From Lingula anatina (lineage: Eukaryota; Brachiopoda; Lingulata; Lingulida; Lingulidae): DNA of 64,000 nt. The notes beneath the pieces were generated by a model that made no database searches, was not told where the DNA came from, and saw only the letters and a program-made list of their open reading frames with translations. The stretch spans positions 503,029-567,028 of the forward strand of contig NW_019775502.1 in NCBI RefSeq assembly GCF_001039355.2, given 5' to 3'. Shown in pieces: positions 12,434 through 22,889 of the stretch (the stretch's first letter is position 1; the number at the start of each line of letters is the position of its first letter). The position numbers were made by a program, and so were the translations under genes.

Positions 12434-12971
12434 CGAGGGTTGATTGATAAGTAGTGAGCCTCGTGGGGAAGGGGTTAAGCAGGGATATCCCTTTTCAGCC
12501 CTTCTATTTCCTGACTATTTAAAGGTGTGTAGCCAAAGTTTGGTGTCATTTGGTTAGTTTATGTCGACGAGGCAGCGGAAAGCTCAGGAAAGGTGTACTG
12601 TTCCTCCAGGACAATGCCCCTGCTCACAAGTCTGTCATTGTCATGGCTGCAATCAACGAGTGTGGCTTTGAACTGATAGAACATCCACCTTATTCGCCTG
12701 ATCTTGCTCCCTCTGACTATTATCTATTTCCCAAATTGAAAAAGGCCATTTCAAGTGCTCACTTTGTGTCAGATGATGACGTCATACGTGAAGTGGAGGG
12801 GTTTCTGAACGGCCAAGAGAAGGGCTTCTATAAAAGTGGCATAGAGGCTCTCAAAACTCGCTGGCAAAAGTGTATAAATACTCAAGGAGACTATGTTGAA
12901 AAATAAAGAAAAATACTTGTAAAATGTGTTCCCCTTCTATATGAGTCTCACTACTTATCAATCAACCCTCG
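12434..12971 (+). mobile_element. Internally deleted mariner transposon
   Basis: Terminal inverted repeats CGAGGGTTGATTGATAAGTA (12434 onward) and its complement (ending 12971) are flanked by TA on both sides, the mariner target duplication. The element is only 538 bp, against about 1.3 kb for a complete one. Inside, 12550-12906 keeps the C-terminal half of the transposase: FLQDNAPAH holds the second catalytic Asp, PPYSPDLAPSDYYLF holds the third, and it ends GDYVEK. The N-terminal DNA-binding region and first Asp are deleted, so it cannot mobilise itself. It lies between the two MGAT4-like genes. Confidence 0.93.
12550..12906 (+). pseudogene. Mariner transposase, C-terminal half
   Basis: A 118-residue open frame. 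After about 14 non-homologous residues it follows the mariner pattern: LQDNAPAH, GFELIEHPPYSPDLAPSD, then FVSDDDVIREVE, and a final RWQKCINTQGDYVEK. Two of the three residues of the DD34D catalytic triad are present and the first is lost with the deletion. The frame is otherwise intact to its stop, 65 bp before the right terminal repeat, which suggests a fairly recent deletion derivative. Confidence 0.9.
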
Positions 12972-13122
12972 TACTTTAGTGCCCTTTCACGTACCATGAA
13001 ATACAACCTTAATTCTATCTTCTTATCTTGAAAAGTAAAAAAAAAGCTTACTTAAAAATATTCTGGAAGGACGATTTTGCTCCTAATATTTACATGTATA
13101 GCTACAGAAGTGTAATTGCAAG

Positions 13123-15762
13123 TCACGACTTTCCCTTTAACGCTCCTTGAATGGTATTTACTTTTTTATCTTTGAAGTAAATGTCGCGCGATGTATTAGG
13201 TCCTTTCCGGGACTTTTCTTCCGAAGAAGACCAGTCACCCTGATGCTGGAATAAAGACTGCTTGTAGAAGATACGCTTTTTCTGAGTCATTGAAGTAAGG
13301 AAATGATCAATAAGCCAATCACAAGGTTGCTCGTCATAAAATAAAATCAAGTACCTTGCAAGTTTTTCCAGGTCTTTGGACTTGAACAGTTTCCCAATAA
13401 ATCCAAGAATAGAAAATTCTAAACATATCCATGGCTTTTTGCTATTTGCTATGATAAAAGCACGTATGTCTTTGGCGAATCCACGGGCTGAAACCACATC
13501 GTCTTCAATCTGAATATAGTATTCTGAAATATTTCTTCCGTACAGAAACATAAAAGCATAATCAACATTCTGTTTCGATCGCCATTTTACTTTCTCTGGA
13601 GAATCATTATAATTTCTTTTCAAATCTTCTAACGGAGGGTAATTTTTTTCTGGAACTTGCATCACTAGGATAAATCCACTCTTGATGTAGCCATCAAATT
13701 TGGCGCTGATATTTTTCAAGACATTTTCATTGTAATGTGTGTCAAAATTTGCCAGGAACACCAGTAATACAATTTTCTCCCTCTCACTTGGTGACGTCAT
13801 GTTTATTATGTAAGTTATCGTCTGCAACAGATACACGGCTCCCTTTGCTCGTTTGACAGACGGGATGCCAATGGTAAGAAAACCTGAAACATTCCAATTG
13901 AGAAATATAAACCAACTGTTAATGTTAGATCTTTTAGCGTTCAATTTTAAAACAGGACAGTACCACAAAATGCATGTTTACACCGATAACAGAGAGAAAA
14001 GATAATATTTATTTCTGTTCATGAAAACTTTGTCTTTGCCTTAAATCGTTAAACTAAGTGTAAGGAGAAGAATATTCATGAAAAATAAAATATGTACAGT
14101 TTAGGGAGTCTGGTTTGATAGATAGATAGATAGATAGATAGATAGAGAAGCATTCTAGACCTTTCTTCTGCCTGTGTTTCCCAAACACGGAAACATCCCT
14201 GAGTTCCATAGCATCCCATCGAGAAAAAACTGGATGACGCTGGTCCACGCTTGTCTGGAAAAAATAGTTTTTAAAATTTCTTCATCTTTGCAACAGTCCA
14301 AAGCCGTGTAGCGCTTAAGTCACCAAACGTAGAGCAAGTGTGACGTGAGCTTTTATTTTCAAACACGTTTTAATTTTTATTAAACAGATGTAGAAACTGA
14401 CACCTTAATCCTTAAATGTTGTACAAAATCCTGCGCCTTTTCAGTAGGCGTCGCTTGATAATATCCTCGGCTTACAGTTATATAAATTGCTGTAAGCCAT
14501 TACACATCCTAATCCACGCAAGGGAAATAAATTCCGACTACTGAATTTTTATTGTTAAATTATAATAAAAATAATAAAAATTATTATTATTGTTATTATT
14601 ATCCTCATGGTTGACACGTCCCCTTTACACTGGACGCGTCCTCTCTGCGCCCCGTAGTACGGCGTCGTTTGAGAGTGAAAAAATAATATTTTACGTGCCG
14701 ACAAAAGGTCGATCATTAAGCATTCAGTCTGCAACCAAAGCGATGTTTGTGCCTCCTTTTTACGACCACAGCTGTGGCAGTTTCATTGTCGCACAAAGAT
14801 CGCAAAAAGGACGCCGTCCAATGTAAAGGGGTTTTTATCTATCCTCCTCCGCCATTCACGACCCCCCCCCCTCAATCCCATCCCACCCGAATCCTACATG
14901 TACGTCTATGGTGCCATCCGGATATTGCTGAGGTTGTTCAACCTCAGGTCAACCGTCTAATGAAAACAAATTTGTTCAGAAGGTCTGAAAAAGGAACATT
15001 CTGTCATATTATTATATATCTCCTCTGTCACTTAACATAAAGTTGACACTCAACAAGGTGGCGCCATATGGAAAGATGACCATCATCCGTTAAAACATTA
15101 TAACCAAAGCGTCAGTATATTTTACGCACCATGCCTTGGGGCTTAAATTTAAGGACGGAACGCCACAGCAATGAAACTAAATATTTTTAGGAAATCTTTG
15201 ACGTGCAGGAAATACCATGAAACAAAACGGCCTCATTGCACTAAGTCTATTTTTGAAATGCCGCATACATTGTAAGCCCAGATTTTATAGAAATTTTACC
15301 TGTCTCTCTTCAATCTGTGAATCTCTTTTCAGATCTGAGTTTATGTCTGAAATAGACAAAATGAGAGTAACGTTATATTTATATTGTTCCTTATAAAACC
15401 ACTGTAATCCATGATCTTACTATGAAAGCAATTTTCTGATTCAAAATATGTCTCATAAATTTATGCTAATGCACCTTTTGCAACAGAAAAAATGAAGAAG
15501 TAATAAATGTTGTCGTTTAGAAATATGTCTTAAATATGTCGTCTTTTAGAGTAGCTTAAACGTTTTCATTTTTTCATTTTCGGCCACCACTTTCTACAAC
15601 CAACATAGTCAAATTCAACACAAACTTACCTTTCTGTGTCCCGTATTGGAGAGAATCGCGGTAAAACAAATTGTTTTGGACTGTTACGTGTACAAGATAT
15701 AAAGTAACTGCAAATAATGATCCTACAACAAATATACGATGAAGTTGTTTAAGTCGTGCCAT
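13123..15762 (-). CDS. MGAT4-like N-acetylglucosaminyltransferase, tandem copy 2
   Basis: Four coding exons on the minus strand: 15762-15630, 15346-15300, 14254-14161 and 13883-13123. Junction phases are 1, 0 and 1, the same as in copy 1; the product is 344 aa. It starts MARLKQLHRIFVVGSLFAV (signal anchor), has a short stem (exon 3 reads VDQRHPVFSRWDAMELRDVS) and a catalytic exon beginning GFLTIGIPSVKRAKGAVYLL. KWRSKQNVDYAFM, YYIQIEDDV, LEFSILGFIGKLF and SLFQHQG are all intact. Exon 4 is very similar to copy 1 at nucleotide level, including silent sites, so the duplication is recent. The stem exons differ more. As in copy 1, the C-terminal lectin-like module is absent. The role is inferred: Golgi N-glycan branching or a related GlcNAc transfer. 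Confidence 0.86.
14117..14146. repeat. GATA microsatellite
   Basis: About seven uninterrupted GATA units, 15 bp past the exon 3 donor in intron 3 of MGAT4-like copy 2. Confidence 0.95.
14620..14831. mobile_element. MITE, family D (copy 1)
   Basis: Ends are inverted repeats: CCCCTTTACACTGGACGCGT at the left and ...GTCCAATGTAAAGGGG at the right. The interior includes GCATTCAGTCTGCAACCAAAG. A second copy with the same ends and interior words is at 50334-50543 in a NEK1 intron. This copy is in intron 2 of MGAT4-like copy 2. No coding capacity. Confidence 0.85.
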
Positions 15763-18700
15763 ACTTCCTCTAAGTGCCAGCGTGACTTATATGAAATGTA
15801 CCCCTTAGACGTGTTATCTGTCATCTCAAAGAGGTATGGGAGTCGGACATTACCTTATCGTCGGACAGGAACTTATCGCTAATTATCTTTGATAATTATA
15901 ACAATTGTACAGAGCATTAAATTTGTTCATATTCATGGGCTCTCTGAACTGCCGTCCAACTACAAAATTACCATATACTTATATCACTCAATATAAAAGA
16001 CACATCATAAGACGTGTGATTGATAGATCTATCCCCTCCTCGCCCGAGGCCCTCTCTTCATCTCGAGCGGCTCACTTATTTGGGCGTTTATTTGGAGAGA
16101 TTGGCTACTTAAATTATAGTCTGAAAATGTGTAAGAGGGTCACCTATACGGAACATCCTTAACAGCAGGAGAACTTGTGGAGAATTCACGCAGAAATAGA
16201 GTAAAAAGCGTAATTACATGTAAGGACCGGTGGACCAGCCCAATTAATATACTTTTCAGTATTAAAAGGACCTTGGCTGCCTTTCCACCCTTCCCCCTGA
16301 CCTTTTGCATTTTACTGATTTTTCTGTTTACTTCAATATATTCATTAATCTATTATTTACTTTTATTTTTCAATTTTTCCTAAGACCTCAACTCATATCT
16401 GGAGTGTCAGTTTTATAAATTGGTCCAAGAGTTTCACACAGAGTTGGGACTTGGACATTATAACGAATTTTGTCCATGGTTGGGATGCCAGTACATTTAA
16501 TTAAGAACTTAACTTGAAGTGCTATACTTTTTATTTTTTTATTTTATTTTTTGGCGACCACTTGTCTTCAAAGTTTATTTCAAGATGAAAGTACTATTGC
16601 ACTTAAAACTAGTGTGGTCCCTCGTACTGATCATTTAGATACCAAATATGTTGTCACTACACCAAAAGGCCCCTTAAAATAACAGCCATTATTCCTGAAT
16701 TATTTACGGTGGCCTGAGATAAAGTTTGATGTAATCTGCATGCCAACTGATCCATCTCTACCATACCGTGAAACGTGTGTAAGAGCGATAATGCTTATTC
16801 TTATCAAGGAGCTGAATACAACACCTTGTTTATAGGCAGTTAAGTTATTAGAATATCTACACTAGGATCCAACAAAATGTCGTCTTTTCGGTATTTTAAA
16901 CCAAGATGACACTTAAAGAGTTGGAAGTTATATATATATCTTTACATCTGAGAGACACCGTTTTTCTAACTACCTTCCTTTCTCCTGTTCTGCTTGGGCA
17001 CTTTCAAACGTGTTGATGTTTGGTCCCATTCAGAATAGTGGACTAACTAGTCCGAGGGTCAAATATGGCGACCCACTACAAAGCTTGCCGTCTAGTCCGC
17101 TAATAGACACTGAATAGATATCCCGTGGGGAAGCATTCAAGTGGGTAGGCCATATTTGACCCTTGGACTAGTTAGTCCTCTATTCTTAATGAGACCTTTG
17201 GCTTCAAGCCCAAAGGACCTTAATTTGACTAAAAACGGGTCCACACACCCTATAAAATTAGGAAAGGGTTTTAGTTTTAGGTGCTAAATGAATGTATAAA
17301 CATGATTTAAAAATTTGATTTTAGAACAAAACATCGTTTCATTTAAGATGCTAAATGAATGTATAAACAGAATTTAAAAACATGACTTCTTTAGAAATGT
17401 ATGCCCCCCCCCCTCCCCATGAGATAATAGGCTGTGTCACGTGCGCGCTTCAAGGCAGACCGCGTACGTGGTTCCCTTGGACGGAACCCTAAGCATGTGC
17501 GCTGCGTGTAGGCGTTTCAGCGCAGCAACCACCGAATAATTTCCCATTGACGGCCATACAAAGAAATGCCTGCAAAACAAAATAATTGGGTGAAACATTT
17601 CCCATCCCCATGGACAGCAGACACACTGACAGAACCCCCAATGGCATCAAGCAAACTTTCTTACGGCATTACTTGAACATGTGCACCCCTCTGTTTGTAA
17701 ACAAACCACTGCACCGCTCACAGTCAGTAGCTGCCTCCGCCAGAGGACTGCATGACACCTGTGCCTGGTAAACTGGCAGTAGTTTACACCCTAGGTTGCT
17801 AGTTGACACCAAAATTAACCCTACAACACACAAATGTCAGGGAAAAAAACGGAAAAAAGCACTAATTTTCTCTCACTGAACTACATTCATTATAACAGTG
17901 ATTGGTCCATTTAGTGGTTTCTGGTCTTCATATTTTGCGAACTGAATTTATTTTTTATTTCACTTTGACGATAGCCGTTTTGTTATTTATCTGAGGTAAA
18001 ATTAAACTGCCTTTAATCAAATCAGAAAAAAGTCCATGCAAAAAGTAGTTTCGCTGGAATGCAGCCATTTACTTACATTAACTATGCAGCAAAACATACT
18101 TTAAGTAGGTACAATGAGGTAGTTTAATTAAAGTAAGCATGAGCTGTGCTGTAAAAAGTAAAATTAAAAAACCTTTCAAATATAAATCTGAGAAAACCTT
18201 GTAAAACAACAAAAAAATAATTGATGAAATGTTATACATGGAATCATCCCTTTCTTATCACGATACTAACCCACAGAAAATGTCTGCAGGAAATAATTAA
18301 ATGTCCTATTATCATATAAATTAGAATGTTCATCCATAGAATAATAATATACTACATAAGTTTGCTATTATATTAACTCAAGTCTGTTGTGTAGAACTAT
18401 TTTTCATTAAAATTCATCATATATCACTTTGTATCACTGTAAATATGTTGGGTAATGGTCTTTTTGTAAAACTGTGAAAGAATCAAATATATTAATATAA
18501 TAAAATAAAAAATTGAATTATCTTAGATAGCACATGGTACACTAACAGTAGAAAATCAAACTATATACCAAAAACAGATCAGGTTTTTGTTATTTGTCAG
18601 TGAAACTGACACAAACCTGTACACTTAGCAAGCTTAGTTTTGTTTTAACGTTTCATTAGCACAGTCAACTGACAAAATTGTGAGTAGACAATAGTCCATT

Positions 18701-19038
18701 TAGTTATTGTACATCAAGTCATTTGAAAATACACAACAAAGTTCTAGAAAAAAAACTAAAAAACAATAAACACATAATTTAGAAAATGCCTTTTGCTACT
18801 TTGCTGTAAGTTTTTAAATTCAATTCATAAGGATTAATGTGCCAATAAAATTAATTAAAAAATATCCTTTCAAAAATGAAATCCCATTCAATGTGATATG
18901 TCAATTTGGTATATATGTTTCTTTTTTTTTTTTTTTGGGGGGGGGGATACTTTAATTTCTTTAGTAATTCCTGCAGCAAAACTCATCCATCAAAAGCACC
19001 ATACATCTTATAACAACTTGAAAAATTCAAAGAAAATT
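15763..19038. other. Intergenic region between the MGAT4-like array and the BTBD8-like gene
   Basis: No supported gene. It contains the 5' flank of MGAT4-like copy 2 (15763 upward), a foldback MITE at 17022-17197, and a GC-rich patch at 17400-17530. A short direct repeat (GCTAAATGAATGTATAAACA) lies at about 17283 and 17351. A long AT-rich tract at 17940-18900 probably includes the 3' UTR of the BTBD8-like gene. A poly-T/poly-G run is at 18924-18946. Short open frames show no family features. Confidence 0.55.
17022..17197. mobile_element. Foldback MITE, family B (copy 1)
   Basis: GGTCCCATTCAGAATAGTGG...ACTAGTCC at the left is answered by GGACTAGTTAGTCC...ATTCTTAATGAGACC at the right. The sub-terminal parts GTCAAATATGGC and GCCATATTTGACCC also pair. 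A second copy is at 53812-53984 in a NEK1 intron, with its middle inverted relative to this one. Non-coding. Confidence 0.85.
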
Positions 19039-22000
19039 TCAGAGATCTGCATCCCTTATACTTTCTTGATAAGTCAAAGAGAATATTGGGATCAAAAAAT
19101 CAGATTCAAATGCGATACCAGATATAGAATCAACAGCACCACCATAAGAAACACAAAACCCATTGCAGCTCACATCACAACAGTGAATTTCAAAGTTTTC
19201 TTCCTCGAGCTCACTTTCAAACACTACTTCATCACTGTGGACAGGGGTCATCCTCAGACCAATAGCTGTATCCTGTCCAGCCTCTAACCCTCTTGGGGAC
19301 TGCACATTAAAGATCGATTTTGTCACACTAACTGTGGAAGAATCTGTGGGCTTTACTTTGGTGCTTTTTGTTTCTCTTTTTGTTTTATCTTTGGTATTTC
19401 TCGGTTCAGAATCCTGTCTCTTTCCTGTGAAAGTAGATGCAGTTTTCCGCCGAGCTCCTGTGCTGCTAGAATTTACCCCAGCTTCAGCCACTGCCACTGA
19501 AGACTTTGGCCTAGCTCCTTTACCTGGTTGTAGCCCATTTTTTGAGTTTTCAGGTCCTTTAGATGCTGAAATACTTGTCTTTTGTTGGCGAGTCTGAAAA
19601 GAAAAATTGAATCATTTATTACAATAATTCAACCATTGTCCAAGATGCAAGTGATCCAAAGAGATCTAATTCATTCACTTCAAAAATTTATCATATATAT
19701 ATTCATTCAAAAGCACAACATCAAACTTATTCAAATATGCTTTAAATTTTTAACTCAAAATTATTGAATTCAAGAACAACCATTCAATATTTGGCTTAAA
19801 CAAAATATTTGCAATTATACTGGTAGACCGCTCCAGAATAGCAGGATATGAAGTACCAGAATGAACTCACTAGAACTTAGACAACGGTGGAAGTGAAGAA
19901 CAAGACTCAGACGTGGTGTAACTCGCATAACTGCATGAATGCGTTATAACCTGTTCATGGACCGTGGTCTAAATAAGATAGACCCCTAGTCAGCGGGGGT
20001 TATGTGATATCCACTCGTGATACGCACTCATGTATGCCACATAACCCTCGCTGACTCGGGGTCTATATATTACTTACCATTAGAGAGCTGGTGAGCACTG
20101 GCCGTTTTGCAGTCACTTTATCATGAGCTATACAGATAAACTTTAAGGCACCAGCTGAAAGGAAGTGCAATGCCTGGGCTAAGAATTTGTTTTAAATGAC
20201 ATAATAACATATCATAGAATCACGCATTGTCTAACAATAGATATTATAGTAATACAACAGCTTAACAAGCATCCATTAACTACGTGACAGGAAATATCAC
20301 TCCTCATGCATATATCCATACATTATAAGTAAATAGAGAAATAAGTTACCCACGTTCTGAATTAGTGTCTGGACTATTATGCTAACTACAGGGTAGAAAA
20401 TTTGATTTTAAGGTATTTTCACCAAACAATACAAAGTACATAGTTTTTTAAAGTATGTAGCTAAAAACCCAGATGATCTATAAGCCTAAAGTGTGTACAG
20501 CTGCATTTTGTAACCAAACACATTTTGCAACCAGTTGCAAAACACAGTTGGTTGATAAATGCCACAATACTAGTAGAACCACATTTTGCAACCAAAGAAA
20601 AATGTGAATATGCATTTTGCTGTTGCACTTCATTTTGCTACACCTGAAAAGGCACTAGTAGTCCAAGTTAAGCAGACAGTATTATGTCTCTAACCTTAGT
20701 AAGTTTCTGCCTGCCAAGAACCATAATTAATAATGAAAGCAATCTTTGGCAGCATGCTCTGTAAAATTTATTGCATCTGTATTTTCACCCTCAACCTTCT
20801 TTTATTCCGAGGTCTTCAGTTACTGTACATGTAGCTACCTTTACAACAGAAACACAATTCTCACTCAGTTCCTATCCATCAGAGACATCCTCTTTTAATT
20901 TAATTTTTTTTTCATGTTAATTTTAAGTTTCCCCAACTGCTTTTTTTTTACATTGCAGTCAGTATACATAACTTTAACCAGCGTGGGTAGAGACGAAATG
21001 ATTACAGACACTGTAAATATTTAATATGATAAATGAAACTGGCTGAAACATTCTCTCAATCCTGATATTATCTGTTTACCTACTTTCTGCTACTTTCTCC
21101 TTCTGCTCTGGGTCCAGTTGATTCCACTTCCTTGTGTTTACCACCAAATGTCCAACCTTAGCCAAACACTGTAAACATTTCTCCTCCAGACACAACAGCA
21201 GGTTCTTAAAATCCTATAGTAAACAAGTTATGTTCCTCTGAATGTGGTCGCAAAACTGGATTATGTACAATGAATTCAATTATGCAAATGGGAATTTCCA
21301 TATCTCCTTACTTGTATTTACATAATTGGTTATCAAGAATGCCGTTGATGATAGAAAACTCAAGCACAAGCTGCAACATGATGTGTCTGAAATACCTGAA
21401 CCCTCGAGATTTGCCACAAGTATACAATATACTAGTCTACATTCATACATGTACTTGTATATAAGACCAAGCATGAAATGTATAAAATTTGTTATTCAAA
21501 ACCCATACATCTCGGACATGTCATCACGATGTCTTATGTTGGTTTATCAAAAATAGTGTTTTGCCAGCATCACAATGCTACTGTTTTCGTGATATCTTGT
21601 TTGTTGACCCTTAAAGCATGTGTATCATTGTGAGCATGCATGCACATGTGCATGAGTATGTACATATAAGCAAATTAATCCTACCTGTGTCCAAAAACAA
21701 CCTTCTAGTTTAGCTTTGGCATTTATGTCACACACAGTTTTATACAGAGGGCTGATGGCTTTGGGAGATATCCGTTTTATGGCTTCATCAAAGAGATCAT
21801 TGATCAGGTCAAATCCCATGGTGCGAGACTGGAAACAAACAAGTTTTATATCACATCTATTTCCCATGACCATGGTGAGTTTTTTCTCCCTTTTTTGTCT
21901 CCTTTAAATGATAAAAGGTTAAATTTCAAACATGTTTTTGACTTATAACTACAGAAAGCGCTTCTTGTTGAATTGTTCTAAGGACAATTTACCAGTATAT

Positions 22001-22889
22001 TTCTTGTTCATCTTTAATTGATGAATACCACAAGTTAATTTTGCCACTGAACCTTGCCAACTGCCACGTATCGTGACGAAGTTTTGAATTGCATCCAACC
22101 CAGTGGTCATCGTTTAAGGTGATGGCCAAAATTCAAAAATCTCAGCATAAGGGTTAAAGAGTTTTCTTTTTTAATTTACATCATTTATATAAAATTTGGC
22201 TAAAACAAAAAAGAATTTGATAACAGAATTTTTAAAAAAAGCTAAAATAAATATTCAAATTAAGAAATAATTAAATAAATAATCAAATGAATAAATAAAT
22301 AATCTTAATAATTATAGTTATAAATTTTGCTTTAGCTTATGTTCATTCACCTTGATTTCGGCTCCTGGACCTGTGTTCCCAACAACACACTGTAGGACAC
22401 GTTCAAAGTGCTTTGATAGATATTCTGTGCATTTATCTGTAAAATATATTTAAAGATGTATATATGCAAACAGTGTACACGTGTAAGTATAAAACTGTTT
22501 TAATATGGTTGTATTAATATACTTGTTTAACTAGAGGGTATGGGGTATCTTTATAATGTGTTACGGCTGAAAACTTGCATCCTGATACTGAAGAATTATA
22601 TCCTGATTTTAAATGGTGCAAGAACTTAAAACATAATGGCCTGGTTTTTCATAGTACTAAATCTTATGAAATATTGTGTCCTGATTTTAATTGATACTCT
22701 AACTTACAATACATTATGTCCCGCTTTTAAATGGTGTTTCATCGTGTCCTATAATATAGGCAGAGTGCAGGATCACTTACCAATAACATGATCTATAAGC
22801 TGGTGTAGGTATTCTGTTCTTTTTACCCTGGCCAAGCTTCCAATCAAACTGTGGCATTCTAGGACTGTGCTGACCACACTGTCCACTCT
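19039..22889 (-). CDS. BTBD8: BTBD8-like exons 8-13: helical C-terminal half and low-complexity tail
   Basis: Exons 8-12 encode amphipathic helical sequence: LECHSLIGSLARVKRTEYLH, LSKHFERVLQCVVGN, FDLINDLFDEAIKRI, FKNLLLCLEEKCLQCLAKVG and ALKFICIAHDKVTAKRPV. Exon 12 (20154-20078) was needed to reconcile phases: exon 11 ends in phase 1 at 21084 and exon 13 starts in phase 0. Exon 13 (19593-19039) is a basic, Ser/Thr-rich tail that turns acidic (FESELEEENFEI) and ends at a TGA. Splicing of exon 13 at its 3' side is not excluded. Confidence 0.78.

Noticed and set aside
19334-19597. Plus-strand 87-codon frame
   Set aside because: Antisense shadow of exon 13 of the BTBD8-like gene.
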